From: Astragalus membranaceus
Taxonomy: Eukaryota; Streptophyta; Magnoliopsida; Fabales; Fabaceae
DNA length: 64,000 nt
Assembly: GCA_039519185.1 (NCBI GenBank)
Contig: CM076854.1
Location: 73,217,948-73,281,947 of the forward strand
Reading direction: 5' to 3'
The position numbers were made by a program, and so were the translations under genes. This document shows positions 12,801 to 23,055 of this stretch, one piece after another. The notes under the pieces were generated by a model. That model worked only from the letters and a program-made list of their open reading frames with translations, had not been told where the DNA came from and searched no databases. Numbering within the stretch: the stretch's first letter is position 1; the number at the start of each line of letters is the position of its first letter.

Positions 12801-13057
12801 CTATTATTCATATTTGAATATTCTCCTCTCACCTCACCGTGCATTGTCCAACAAGTATAACTTTGATCGATTCCGTAGGCCTTTAAATGTCCTTCCAGCT
12901 CAACTGCAGTAACTAGGTTTACATAACAACACTGTAAACAAGGACATTTGAATTTACAAGAAGCTCCCAATCGTCGAACAGCAAAGTTAACAAAATATTC
13001 TACTCCGTCGACATATTCCTTCGAAAGACGATTTGCAGACATCCACTTTCGATCCAT
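9866..13057 (-). CDS. Cac1 TNP2-type transposase, full length
   Basis: An uninterrupted 1063-codon frame. The N-terminus (MDRKWMSANRLSKEYVDGVE) is the transposase-associated domain at about residues 1-75, with the Cys-rich CKFKCPCLQC. A Transposase_21/TNP2 core follows at about 190-540, including HACPNDCILFRN, LSADGFNPHG and the CACPICEDNT knuckle. A DUF4218 region is at about 640-770 (FPPSFFDIMIHLIVHL) and a DUF4216 region at about 900-990 (YFGVIEHIWELDY). The protein would bind element ends and catalyse cut-and-paste excision. Length and domain order match known plant CACTA transposases and I see no frameshift or stop. The start chosen is the first ATG of the conserved N-terminus. Whether it is transcribed cannot be told from sequence. 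Confidence 0.93.
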   Translation of the reverse strand: MDRKWMSANRLSKEYVDGVEYFVNFAVRRLGASCKFKCPCLQCCYVNLVTAVELEGHLKAYGIDQSYTCWTMHGEVRGEYSNMNNSTEKCAPVDTEKYTFDGDQFEEMTKAVEDDLNDCPQRFEKLITDAETPLYAGCTEFTKLLAVIKLYNLKTCHGWTDKSFTELLALLKDMLPKDNVLPSRTYDAKQMLGTIGLNYEKIHACPNDCILFRNEHALLKSCPKCNASRYKKKESAPEKVLWYFPKIPQFRRMYRSSEDAKHLTWHEDERIKDGLLRHPADSPQWKRIDIDYPDFGGESRNLRLALSADGFNPHGIQSSSHSTWPVILAIYNLPPWLCMKRKYMMLSLLISGPKQPGNDIDVYLAPLIEDLKLLWETGVEVYDGFREESFTLRAMIFGTINDFPAYGNLSGYSNKGQCACPICEDNTDWMWLEHGKKNIYLGHRIFLLPTHQYRLWRKAFNGNSETRKAPPPLTGEQIFEKVKDLNIKFGKPFAGELAKRGWKKKSIFFELPYWKSLHVRHFIDVMHVEKNVFESVIGTLLNMPGKTKDTINARLDLVSMGLRPELGPIKKGTRTYLPPAAHTLSKKDKIVFCKFLHGVKVPEGFSSNVTNLVSMKDLKLKSLKSHDCHVIMENLLPIGIRSIFPNKVRQAITKLCFFFKAICSRVIDPGKLPALQRSITVTLCELEMFFPPSFFDIMIHLIVHLVRETQLCGPCYMRWMYPFERYMKILKGYVKNRSRPEGCIVERYIVEEAIEFCTDYLSSVEHTVGLPRERHTGSIGKGMTGSKIVMVSRKELEQAHLYVLHNDNEVDSYVAKHMDMLKSDYPSKGQVWLRKEHNRSFIVWLRNHISLEFALNPTLISDRLRWLAKGPNIHVFSYTSYLQNGYTFYTKNHDDRSKMQNSGVTLVAQSIHTSGAKDRNPIYANMSYFGVIEHIWELDYNFFREPVFQCKWVDNNNGVQMDESGFMRVNFNKSGYKDEPFILASQAQQVFYVTDPVDINWSIVLLTNKKLLVNDIGDKAPEDVDIEDDPFFGTSQPILGESTSKEDVVYIRNDHSDGITFRR

Positions 13058-14957
13058 ATTTAACCAAAATTGATAATAAATAGGAACTATGAAAAATATG
13101 AGAGTTCAATAAGCCCTGTAACGCATACACTTATCACATTTCTTGTAGAAATCAAATTATTAAAATAATCAAAAGATGATATTTCTCATCATCACCAGTA
13201 CGCACAACTCACTAGTTAAAATCTAGTTCCTAATAAATACCCTGAACTTGTTTCTCAAATAAGATCAAAATGAAAATACACGTTGCTTAAGTTTCAATTA
13301 GCTCACAAGTTACAGTCACAGAATTATTGGAACACAACATCAATGTATAATACTAAAGCAACATAACCAGTCAGCCAACAAAATTGAGTTATTCTAAACT
13401 TGTATTTTATAAAGCATAGTGATTGCTAACCTTTATAAGTGGGACAAGAGGAAGAAGAATGGAAGTTGGATAACAACCAGGGTTTGCGACAAGGCGTGCA
13501 GTCTTTATTTCCTCTCTTAAAACCTCAGTCAATCTATGTACAGCTTCTTCCTGTTACAGATAACTAGATAAACTCAGCATGAAGAATTTTAATAGTGCAT
13601 CCAAGATTTTTTTCATGACCAAAGAAGTAAGAAAAATCTAGTTTATTTTCACCAAAATCAGTCAGCCAACAAAATCTGTTTATTTTCAACAGCACCCAAG
13701 ATTATCTTCACACCGAATTCCTAGTTGTATCAGCCAACAAAATCAAATCTGATGTATCAGCCTAGTTGTATCAATGTATTGGAACACAACATCCTAGTTG
13801 TATCAAGCTATACTACCCATTCAGCATGCCACATGACAATTCAATCAACAAAACTACCCATTATCTTTTAGCATAGAAAGACTAACACTGTAACTCAAAA
13901 TTGATACATTAGAGGCTAAAACCAGAATTATAGTTAACAGCCTGACCAATGAGAGATTAAATATAGTTTACATACTTACAAGGAACTATAATCAAAAAGT
14001 AAAACCACCAGTTAGAAATACTAACTCTTACCACTTGAAATGAAATGTAAATAAAAACAAGTACTAATTAACTGCTACCACTTGAATCAATGTTCTTATT
14101 GAGGTTGCTTTTACATTTACAGTCAATGGTTGACCAGTGTATTTGTCCATCTAAAGTTACTGTTATTTCCTTTTCACTCTGAAAATTTACCCAATATGTT
14201 TATATAATCAGGTTGCGATACAAACAATAATATTTGTACATTTGGATATGCTGGATGTTATCTAAATTCTTTTCGTGTACTGTAGCACATGAAGGGAACT
14301 TTGCAGCATACATGTTTGCTGGTAGTTTTTGGAAGTTATTAGGTGTATTTGTTTAGTGAAGACAACCATGATTTAGTTTGTGCCCTACAAAACCCCTTCT
14401 GATAGGAACCCGAATCAAGATGAAATAGGAAACTGTATTATTGATTGAAAAACTAGGAAAATGTATTACAGGAGGATCTCTCCTATAATCCCAGAGCAAA
14501 TGCTCCTTAGAGAAACCAATGTTCTCTGCCCATAACCAACTCAATGATTCTTCCAACAAATCTGTTTAAAAAATGGAAGAAAAAGAAGAGGAAGAAAAAA
14601 ACTAACCCACAGGGAGTGTGTACGCGGCGGAGGGAGGAGAGGCGTACGCGGCGGAGGTCGCAGCAAACACGGAAGGACGGCGGAGGATTGAGAGCGTACG
14701 CGGTGGAGGGAGGAGAGGCGAGTGTGGTGGCGTGGTCGAAGGAGAGCGAGGTCGAAGGAGAGACGGCGTGGTCGAAGGAGAGCGTGGTCTAAGGCGGCGG
14801 TGCAGGGTGGAGGAGGCGAGGGTGGAGCGTTTAGTGTTTCAGCGTTTGGAGATTTTTGCTTTTTAGCGTTTCAGTGAGGAAGGAGAGCGTACAGTGTATT
14901 GGAAGGGGTTTTTGGGTTTCTGTGAAGGAGAGCGTACTGTGTAATATTTTAGAAATT
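13058..14957 (-). other. Upstream region of the Cac1 transposase
   Basis: About 1.9 kb between the transposase start and the right subterminal repeats. It is mostly AT-rich with no recognised coding exon and probably holds the promoter, 5' untranslated sequence and possibly introns. Short direct repeats such as 'cctagttgtatca' and 'cagccaacaaaat' recur around 13660-13805. Confidence 0.5.
14610..14830. repeat. CpG-rich degenerate repeat near the right end of Cac1
   Basis: The motif GTACGCGGCGGAGGGAGGAG recurs with variation, followed by several copies of 'gtggtcgaaggagag'. It is strikingly GC-rich in an AT-rich element. In the maize En/Spm family, a GC-rich region next to the transcription start controls methylation and silencing; an equivalent role here is inference. 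Confidence 0.65.
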
Positions 14958-15215
14958 AAGCATAGGTAGCGCTTTCAGAATAGCGCTCCTGATGGGGTAT
15001 GCGAGATTTTGAATGAGGAGCGCTTTTTAAAAAGCGCTCCTGATGGGGTATGCGAGATCAAACATAGGTAGCGCTTTTTTAAAAAGCGCTCCTTATTCTT
15101 GATCTCGCATACCCCATCAGGAGCGCTTTCTAAAAAGTGCTCCTTATTCCTGATCTCGCATACCCCATCAGGGGCGCTTTTTTAGAAGCGCTACTAAATG
15201 GTGCGCTCTTTTTTT
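14958..15215. repeat. Right subterminal repeats of Cac1
   Basis: Repeated GGAGCGCTTTTT / AAAAAGCGCTCC palindromes alternate with a 'gatggggtatgcgagat' block in both orientations. They match the left subterminal motif and show that this is the other end of the same element. Confidence 0.85.
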
Positions 15216-15230
15216 TGGCTTTTGGCGTAG

Positions 15231-15687
15231 AAGCATGTGTTCATTTCCGACGTTAGCCTTAAAATCATTTGGTTTTTATAATTAGTTCATGTTTGATTTA
15301 AATTATTAACTCTTCTAAAACCTAGGTCAACTAATTTGATTTAACAGAGTTGGAATTTATAGTATTTATAGCCTACGGAAAGAATAACTACCAAGCACAA
15401 CCCAAACACATGTTGTCGTCGTTAGATAACTTACATTGAGTCATTACATGACATCTAACTACTCAATATTTTGTCCTAAACTTTGAAGAAGTTTCTATTA
15501 CTACTGGAAACCGACTTAGCTTCTAAAATTCTCCTATTTGAATATGCAATTGTTATCGATATATTCAAAGTGTTTGGAATTGTACCGAACAGATTTATGA
15601 CTAACAAACACATTTAATAGCAATTAAATTTAAAAGCCCCTTATTGGTGTCTCAAATCCCATCTCAAGCTCAAATCTATGGTCCATT
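15231..15687. other. Unassigned spacer left of L1a
   Basis: AT-rich sequence without a gene, tandem repeat or transposon end that I can recognise. Together with 50101-50226 it formed the continuous pre-insertion site of the LINE. Confidence 0.5.
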
Positions 15688-15700
15688 AGCCTCTCAACAT
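15688..15700. other. Left target-site duplication of L1a
   Basis: AGCCTCTCAACAT here is repeated exactly at 50088-50100. The last T is shared with the poly-T run, so the duplication is 12-13 bp, which is typical for LINE insertion. Confidence 0.9.
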
Positions 15701-15709
15701 TTTTTTTTT

Positions 15710-15880
15710 AAACAAAAGGAAAGGAGCCTCGTTAAAACCTTCTGATGCAAAACCCTCCTTAGGGATAAAAACATCTAGAAGGAATGAGTATTCCCCCCTA
15801 TTTCATTAAAAAACAAAAAACAGAAATACAAGAAGCATGGGGGGACATAGACCAAAACCCATGCAAACAAAGATAAAACA
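15710..15880 (-). other. L1a 3' untranslated region
   Basis: Non-coding sequence between the ORF2 stop and the poly-A tail. It includes, on the minus strand, 'ggttttaacgaggc', a phrase also present in the separate LINE tail at 50227-50424, which is consistent with related 3' ends used for reverse-transcriptase recognition. Confidence 0.75.
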
Positions 15881-17497
15881 TTATTTCCTGAAACGAAAAT
15901 AAGGAAGGCCAATCCTATTACGAATAAAATCATCTTTAATAAAATAGGGAACAGAATTCCACCATTGGAAACCAGACAGATTGATCCCATGAGACGCCAT
16001 CTTATCAGCGCAGTGATTCCCTTCCCGAAAAATATGAGTGCACGTGACAGTCATTGATTTGAGCAGACCCATGCAATTAAGCCAACGATTGCGGAGATTC
16101 CAAGGCACAATTGAGTGAGACGAGAAAGCCATAACAGCAAGCTGAGAGTCACTCTCAATCCATAAACTATGCCAACCTTTGCGGAAAGCCACTTCAATGG
16201 CGACCATGACACCGACAAGCTCAGCATGAAGAGTGTAATTTGTACCCAGAGTAAGCATAAAACAGCCAAGAGACTCAGCATTACTGTCGCGAAAGATACC
16301 CCCACAGGCAGCTAAACCAGGAGAACCCCTCGCAGCGCCATCAGTATTACACTTAACCCAAAAACAAGGAGGAGCCTTCCAGATAACCTCTATAGTTGTA
16401 GGAGCCTTACGAGGTTTGCACTCAACCGAAAAACCCTTAAGAATCATAAAGTCCTGCATGGAATTAGACGTGTAGCCCTTGCTGAGATTACCAGAAATGT
16501 TCACATTTGCCATGATCAAGTTTTTCAGGTAAGTGGGCAAGATCTTCTTGTTGTCAAAACGAATCTGATTCCGAGAGAACCAAATAGCCCAAAAAACGTT
16601 AATAACCGCAGCGGAAAGAACATCCTGCACTTGGTCCGACCAGGGGCGCAGACAGACTTCAAAAATCGTCTCCGGGGAGGAAACATCAATATTAAGAGAG
16701 AGCTTGCCACTAAGCCAAAGCCAAAGCTGCTTAGCAAAAGAACACTCACAGAAAAGGTGCAAGGAAGACTCATAATCCGCCTCACATAGACTACACATGG
16801 AAACAGTACCACATCCACGGCTTCTGAGCTGCTCATCTGTTGGCATACGGTGATGGAGGATACGCCACTTAAGAAGAGACTTGGAAGGAGGTATAACACC
16901 TCGCCAAATATTCTTGAACCACTTACCAGGTTTCCCAACAGGCCTGAAATAAAGATAAGCAGTTTTAAAAGTAAGCATACCATCGGTAAAGTTTTTCCAA
17001 ATCAGCTGATCTTGAGAGTCAAATGAAGGCAGGTCTTTTTCATGAAGGAGTGAAGCCAGCTGAGGAAAGATATTGGAAAGAGAAGCAGGGATACACCAGT
17101 GACCATTCCGAATGAAGTCACAAACACGGCCCTTGAGATAGAGCTGACGATGCTCAGGGACATTAAGAAGATTTACCAGAGGGGCCGACATCCAAGGATC
17201 AAGCCAAAAGTTGATACAGTCACCTTTACCAATTTGCCAAATGCAGTTTTCTTGGATGGTGGTAAGATGATCACGCAAATGACCCCACAAAGAAGAACTG
17301 ATATGATAAGAGATCGCAGTATTATTTCTAAAGACCCTCGATCTTAACAGGACAGCCCAGCTGTTCTGGGAAATGCTTAGCTCCCAGCTAAGCTTAAGAC
17401 AGGCTGCCTTATTAGTGTCTTTGAGGGACCTAATCCCCAGACCCGCCTCAGCGGTTGGTCTACAAACCTTATGCCAGGCCACAGTAACCACTTTACG
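15881..17497 (-). pseudogene. L1a ORF2, C-terminal part: zf-RVT and RNase H
   Basis: This is in the same frame as the RT part but separated from it by one TAG at 17498-17500. It carries the plant LINE zinc-binding reverse-transcriptase segment (CGTVSMCSLCEADYESSLHLF at about 16730-16830) and a C-terminal RNase H with NTDGAARG, ESDSQLAV and HIFREGNHCAD. The stop lies just upstream of VAWHKVCRP, a conserved LINE motif. Because the frame is continuous on both sides, the change looks like a single point mutation. It ends naturally at 15881. Confidence 0.88.
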
Positions 17498-19205
17498 CTA
17501 ATTGACGTCACCAGACCAAATGAAATTTCTAATCCAAGAATCCACAGTATTCAACAGGGCGGAAGGCCATTTGTAAATCAGGAAGCTGTAAATTAACATA
17601 CTTTGAACAACCGACTTGACCAGCTGAGCTCTTCCGGCAATAGAGAGGAGGGAAGCTTTCCAGGCTGATAACTTGGCTTTAATCTTGTCAGCGATTGGCA
17701 TTAAATAAACAGCTTTAGGCTTACCTTTGAAAATTGGAATACCCAAGTATGTGAACGGCAACTGTCCAATAGAGAAGCCCAGGAGATCGGCAATGCGACG
17801 CTGCCGGGTATTGGGAATGGCGCCCAAATGAACTGTAGATTTGCTAGAGTTAACAATCTGACCAGAAGCTTCACCATACTTAGTGAAGAAGTTGAGGAGA
17901 TTATGTAGATTTTTCTGCGAAGCTCTGCAAAAAATCATGATGTCATCAGCATAAAGAGTATGAGAGGGAACCTGAGTACCTCTAGGACCATTGATTAACT
18001 GGAGGTCCCCATCCTGCACCAGCTTGGAGATGCCTCTGCTTAAAACCTCCTCTGCCAAGCAGAAAAGAAAGGGGGAGAGGGGGTCCCCTTGACGCACACC
18101 CCGCTTGCAGCTAAAGTACCCAGAAGGCTTGCCATTGACTGAGATCGAAAGCTTTGCAGAGAGCAAAAGAGCATTAACCCACTCGCAGAATTTACTATTA
18201 AAACCAAAAGCCTTGAGGACTCGCAGAAGGAAATTCCAGTCCAGAGTGTCAAAAGCTTTCGTGACATCAACCTTTAGAGCCATATTACCACCAAAGGACC
18301 TGTTATTCAGCATATTAATGGCTTCAGAAGTTAAGCAGATGCAATCTGAAATGTTTCTACCTTGAATAAAACCACGTTGCTGAGAAGAAACGATACGGGG
18401 GGCAATTCTGGAGAGACGGTCAACAAGCACCTTAGTGATAATCTTGAACTTAAAGTTCGCAAGAGCGATTGGCCGAAACTTCTCAATACTGTCAGCACCA
18501 TTGACTTTAGGAATAAGGACCACCAAATTAGAGTTGAAATTCGGAAGCATCCAGCCATGCTTGAAGAATTGCTGAACCGCGCTCACCATTTCATCAGCGA
18601 TGATGTCCCAGTAATGCTGAAAAAAGAAAGCGCCAAAACCATCCGGGCCAGGGGCACCGTTAGGATTCATAGCAAAGATGGCCTGCTTAATCTCTTCCCT
18701 ATTAGGAATGTTGGTGAGCATAGTGTTCTCCTCACCTGTAACAAGATTAGGGATAATCTCCTCCACCATACCATTATCAAGACACTGATTATTAGAGGCA
18801 AAGATATTCTCAAAATAATTAACAACATGGGATTCAATATCATTAGAAGAAGTAAGAAGAACATCCCCATGCTTTAGGGCAGTTATTTGCTTGGTAGTAT
18901 GTCTAATCCTGACCATCTGATGGAAAAATTTTGTGTTTCGATCACCATGCAAGTGCCAATTAAGTCTAGATTTTTCGAGCCAAAAATCCTCTTGGGAAGC
19001 TAAAGCTTGCTGCAGCTCAAGCTGAAGGGTTTTTTCTTGCTCATCCAACAACTCTGAGTAGCCAACATTATCAATCTGTGCTTGAACGTGGTCAAGAGAT
19101 GCATTCGCCACTTGCACCCTAAGATTAACATCCCCAAAGACATCTTTATTCCAGACCTTAAGCTTTACCTTAAGATTTTTGAGCTTTTGATTGAGGACCA
19201 CCATC
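17498..19205 (-). pseudogene. L1a ORF2, reverse transcriptase part
   Basis: An open 568-codon stretch ending at an in-frame TAG (17498-17500). It shows the LINE RT motifs in order: PGPDGFGAFFFQHYW, FRPIALANFKFKIITK, the RGFIQGRNI block, VDVTKAFDTLDW, RQGDPLSPFLF and the catalytic YADD (at about 17942-17953). The upstream side is broken at 19205 by Cac2. The reading frame resumes at 28104, where GCP joins MVVLNQKLK without loss. It makes cDNA at the nicked target during retrotransposition. Confidence 0.92.
19203..19205. other. Left target duplication of Cac2 (ATC)
   Basis: ATC precedes the CACTA end at 19206 and is repeated at 28104-28106 after the other end. A 3 bp duplication is the rule for the CACTA superfamily. 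Confidence 0.9.
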
Positions 19206-19515
19206 CACTAGTGCAAAAATGGGATTAGAATTAGACATTTAAAGTCAGGCGCTCATATGCCTGACTTTATATGTTGACGCGGTGGCAAACTTGTAATTAA
19301 GAGGCAAAACTCGCGAGTTTTAAAGTCAGGCGGATACACGCCTGACTTCTAAAGTGAACAAATAGGGAAAAAATTAGATTTTAGAAGTCAGGCGTGTATT
19401 CGCCTGACTACATAAGTGACGCGGTGGCAAACTTGTAATTAAGGGTGAAATTATTTGTCTCTATTTTAATACTTTAGAAGTCAGGCGTGTATTCGCCTGA
19501 CTTCTAAAGTACTAA
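19206..19515. repeat. Left terminal and subterminal repeats of Cac2
   Basis: After the terminal CACTAGTGCAAAAA come inverted pairs such as AAGTCAGGCGTGTATTCGCC and its complement. Each pair can fold into a hairpin. The same core (AAGTCAGGC) fills the right end. Confidence 0.85.
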
Positions 19516-19729
19516 AATAAAAAAAAAGAACTTCGCGAACCCTGGCTATCTCTCGCATTACGCACAACCCTAAATTCCCTTTCTCCTTTGCATACGAACT
19601 CACCCTCAGGAACTCACGCATACGAACTCACCCTCACAAATCTCAGGAACTCACCCTCGGAAATCTCAGAAACTCACCCCCTCCGTCACCGTCGCCGTCG
19701 TCGTTTCCTCACCCTCTCCGTCACACTCT

Positions 19730-19733
<4 letters not shown>

Positions 19734-19771
<38 letters not shown>
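19734..19771. repeat. (TC)n microsatellite
   Basis: A pure CT dinucleotide run upstream of the UTP11 fragment, in what was probably that gene's 5' untranslated region. Overlapping open frames here are artefacts of the repeat. Confidence 0.95.
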
Positions 19772-19773
<2 letters not shown>

Positions 19774-19979
19774 AACCCTTCGTGCTCTCCACTCTCAGAA
19801 GTCAGAACCCTTCTCACTCTCAGATCTCACGCCGTTTTCACTCTTAGATCTCACTCTCAGAACACGACCGGCAGACGGAGACGGCGGAACCCTAAAACGA
19901 GCACAGTTCCATCTTTAACTTTTTTGTTGTTGTGAGATCCACCTATAACCTTCATTGTGAAGAAAAGGCGAATACGACA

Positions 19980-20577
19980 TGTCGTCGCTGAGAAACGCCG
20001 TTCCCAGGCCTGCTCACAAAGAGCGCCCTCAACCGTAACTCTCTTTTTCTCTCACTCTACTGCTATTCCCTTTCATATAAATCACGCGCTCTGCTTCAAT
20101 TTGATTTTATTTTTTTCCGTTAGGTCATCGAGGAAGAAATTCGGCTTGCTCGAAAAACACAAAGATTATGTGGAACGTGCAAAAGCCTTCCACAAGAAGG
20201 AAGATGCTTTACAGGTAAAACAATTTCACAGTTTTCTCCTTGTTCATGTTCTGATTCTCTATACTATTTCACTTTTTTAATTGCTTTTTTTTTTGTTTTA
20301 CAGAAACTTAGGGTTAAAGCCGCAAATAGAAACGAATATGAGTTTAGTTTTAAGATGATTAGAGCAAAAATGGTTGATGGAGTTCATAAACCAGAGTAAC
20401 TACTTGCTATCCTTTTCAATTTTTTTGTTGCTGGTTGATTTGCTTTGCTTAGTTGTGTTGAATTGCCGGATTTTCTTATGTAGGAGTGAGGCAAATAAGT
20501 ACACTCAGGAACAATTAGTTTTGATGAAGACACAAGATATGGGTTATGTTCTTCAAAAGCTTCAGAGTGAGAGAAAG
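19980..20577 (+). pseudogene. UTP11: Captured 5' half of UTP11 (U3 snoRNA-associated protein 11)
   Basis: Four exons with proper splice borders can be read: 19980-20035 (MSSLRNAVPRPAHKER), 20124-20214 (SSRKKFGLLEKHKDYVERAK), 20304-20395 (KLRVKAANRNEYEF) and 20484-20577 (SEANKYTQEQLVLMKTQDMG). They total 333 nt, exactly 111 codons, about the first half of a protein of roughly 230 residues. UTP11 is a nucleolar component of the small-subunit processome needed for 18S rRNA maturation. The frame is open with no lesion. The copy breaks off in the following intron, where the nested hAT element sits, and no later exons are seen. It could be transcribed but would give a truncated protein. Confidence 0.9.
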
Positions 20578-20631
20578 GTCGTTCACTGCATTCAATTTCT
20601 CTCTTGTTTTTTTATGTAAAAAATGTTCTTC

Positions 20632-20639
20632 AGGAACAT
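20632..20639. other. Left 8-bp target duplication of the hAT element
   Basis: AGGAACAT is repeated exactly at 21491-21498. Eight base pairs is the signature of the hAT superfamily. Confidence 0.9.
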
Positions 20640-21490
20640 CAGGGCCGGCCATGTGCAAGTGTAGCCTGTGCTACTGCACAGGGCCCAACCCAAATCAAAT
20701 ATTTTAGGGCCCCAAAAAAAATTAGGCTCAGCCCAAACAAACCCCTCCCTTTCAGTTTCACCGTGTCTTCTTGGAACAAAGAAAAGACTTTCACCGTGTC
20801 CAAACAAACCCCTCCACATCATCGTCGTTCATTACCCAGGTTTCATCGTTCCCTTTTTCTTTTCTGGTTTACGTTTCAGCTTTGATATGCGTTTTTGGTG
20901 AGGACGTGTTTCTGTGTTTGCTGGTTATTCGTTCCTTTCCTTTTTGTTGCTCCTTTTACGTTTTATATTTTCGGTTCATTTTGTTTCTTCTGTGTTTTGT
21001 GTTTGCATCATTTGATTTTTGCCCTTATCTTTTTTTTATTAGTATTTTTGCCCTTATCTAATTCGCGGATGCCTTGTTTGTATTAATTGCAGATATCAAA
21101 CCAAGTCTTTGTCCTTATTCAATTATAAATATTGCCATTCCTTTTTTTTGGTTCAGATTGCATAATAATTGTTAGCAATTAGAAATTGTTTCCACGAATA
21201 CTCTGTTCAAAGGAATTCTGGTTTAATTCTCAATAATCTTTGTCCCATTTTCTAACACTTTTCTTTCCAAGTTGTGATAAAGAATTAAAATTGCTTATTT
21301 TTGGTTTTTTCTGTTAAAAAAACTAATCAAAGGGTATTATTTTTTATCTTTGTGCGGGTGAAGATAAAGAAAAATTTAAGTTTGTTTCTCTCATATTCAC
21401 ACGTGTCATTACCGTTAGTTGATGAAATCTTAATTTAGGGCCTAATTTTAAATTTTGAACAGGGCCTCCAAATTATTTGAGACGGCCCTG
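20640..21490. mobile_element. Non-autonomous hAT element nested in Cac2
   Basis: 851 bp with short imperfect inverted ends (CAGGGCCGGCC at the left, GACGGCCCTG at the right) and a perfect 8 bp target duplication. No transposase domain is present and the interior is AT-rich with chance frames only. It interrupts the region just after the fourth UTP11 exon, so it is younger than the capture or was carried in with it. Confidence 0.88.
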
Positions 21491-21547
21491 AGGAACATAA
21501 CCCACTTCGTTCGCGAACTCGTCGCCACCACTCCACCCACTCGTCGC

Positions 21548-21596
<49 letters not shown>

Positions 21597-23055
21597 AAAC
21601 CTCTCTTCTTCTTCTTTTTCTTTTAATATTATCCTCTGAAAGTTCACTGTTTTCTGAAAAACAAAAACCCTAATATTCTTTAGTTGTTGCTTGTAGAGTC
21701 TGTTGTGATTATGCCGGCTTTTGGAGTACAGCTTGAGACTCACTATGCAAGGTAGTTTTTTGTCAATTGGTTATTCAATCAACATTCAATATTATGTTAA
21801 GAGCACGTTTAATGTGAGAGTATATAACTTGTTTTGTAAAGGATTGTGTACTCTGTAATTATTGTCTTTTGAAGAAAAGGTTGGGATAGTGGAATGCTGG
21901 TGCTATTTTAGGGTTCTTTAGGTTATTAATGCTTGAGAAAAAATGGTGTATCATGACATATGACTGCTAGAACAAGTGCCTTCCAGTCTCTCGCATAGAC
22001 AAATAGTTTAGAGTTCATGTATACTTTGGTTTTCAAAAATGGTTGCTGAAATTTCATAATATTGGTATTTTAATGTGGTATGTGTTTAACTTAGAAAATG
22101 GTTGCTGGAATTTAACTTATCTGTGGTTTTATTTCATAATGTTTGTATTTTAATGTTGGTATGTGTTTATTTGATGAGTTCGTATATCATTATTTTTATT
22201 TCTATACTTACAGAACCTTTTTTTATTTACCATAGCTTAAGCTTTTAAGCGATTTTAGTCATTTGTATCATCTTTTTATAATAGCCATGGAATTTAACTT
22301 ATCTGTGGGGTAATACCATGAAACTACACTTCAGTCTTTTCCTTTAGCTTAGTTTACTAAAATGCATTTGATGTACAAGAAATTGCAGTATACTGCATTT
22401 TTAACATGAGTTGTGTGTCTGATTATATTTTTTTATTTGCTTCTGTTTGATTCTGCTTGGCTGAACATTTTTGTTTTTAATGGAAAAATGTTCAAATGTG
22501 GTTTCCATTAAAACTTGTAGTGCTTGTCTTCAACATGTAAATGTGTAACTTGTAACTTGACTAATTAATATTATATTAGCGAGACTTTAACAACAATCTA
22601 ATTCTGTTGCAGTGGTGGAGTCTTGTCCTCATCAGCCACCATCCGTGTGTTCGATTCTTGGCTCCAACATTTCAGATTGACTGGGTTCTGTTATTGTAAT
22701 TTTAGCATTGGAGATATAGAAGTTGGATGATCATGAAAATACTATAAGGCTAATCAGATTGGATGAAAGTTGCTTTATTTTGTTCCATTGCTTATTTTTT
22801 ACCCCTATATTTTCTAAGAACACAACTAATTTTTTTGGTTGACACACATGCAGGTTTAGGCCGCGAATTCCCTTTGCTTGTTTAAGCACTGCTAAACAAA
22901 CTACCAAAAGCATAGATTTGTTTTTGTTTCTTTAATGTTGATATTTTTGTTACTTACATATTGTGAAAATAAATATTTGTTTTCATGATTACTTTCCTAT
23001 TCTGTTTCACAAGTGTGTACTGACTGTTTCTTTGTATTGGTGTTTATCTTCATAG
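21491..23055 (+). other. Cac2 interior with unidentified captured sequence
   Basis: A second (TC)n run (21551-21591) is followed by an ATG-led exon-like stretch at 21711-21751 (MPAFGVQLETHYAR) ending at a GTAG donor. Further AT-rich, intron-like sequence follows. A short open piece near 22612-22677 also has splice-like borders. I do not recognise either product. They may be first exons of the LRR receptor gene or of a further captured gene. Confidence 0.45.

Larger units (their letters stand above)
5787..15230 (-). mobile_element. Cac1: CACTA (En/Spm) DNA transposon, transposase-bearing
   Basis: The left end begins CACTACAACAGATTT at 5787. Both ends carry dense copies of a GGAGCGC/GCGCTCC palindromic motif (5805-6200 and 14958-15215). 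Inside, on the minus strand, lie a full-length TNP2-type transposase (13057-9866) and downstream a second multi-exon gene with plant En/Spm-type and Ulp1-like regions. This is the standard two-gene layout of plant CACTA elements. The right terminus near 15230 is degenerate: I do not find a clean inverted copy of the left end nor a 3 bp target duplication, so the boundary there is approximate. Confidence 0.85.

Noticed and set aside
11403..12912. Plus-strand open frames of 60-100 codons across the transposase
   Set aside because: Antisense shadows of the TNP2 frame without their own motifs.
19588..19935. A 115-codon Ser/Leu-rich open frame
   Set aside because: Translation of the (TC)n run and CT-rich leader of the captured UTP11 copy.
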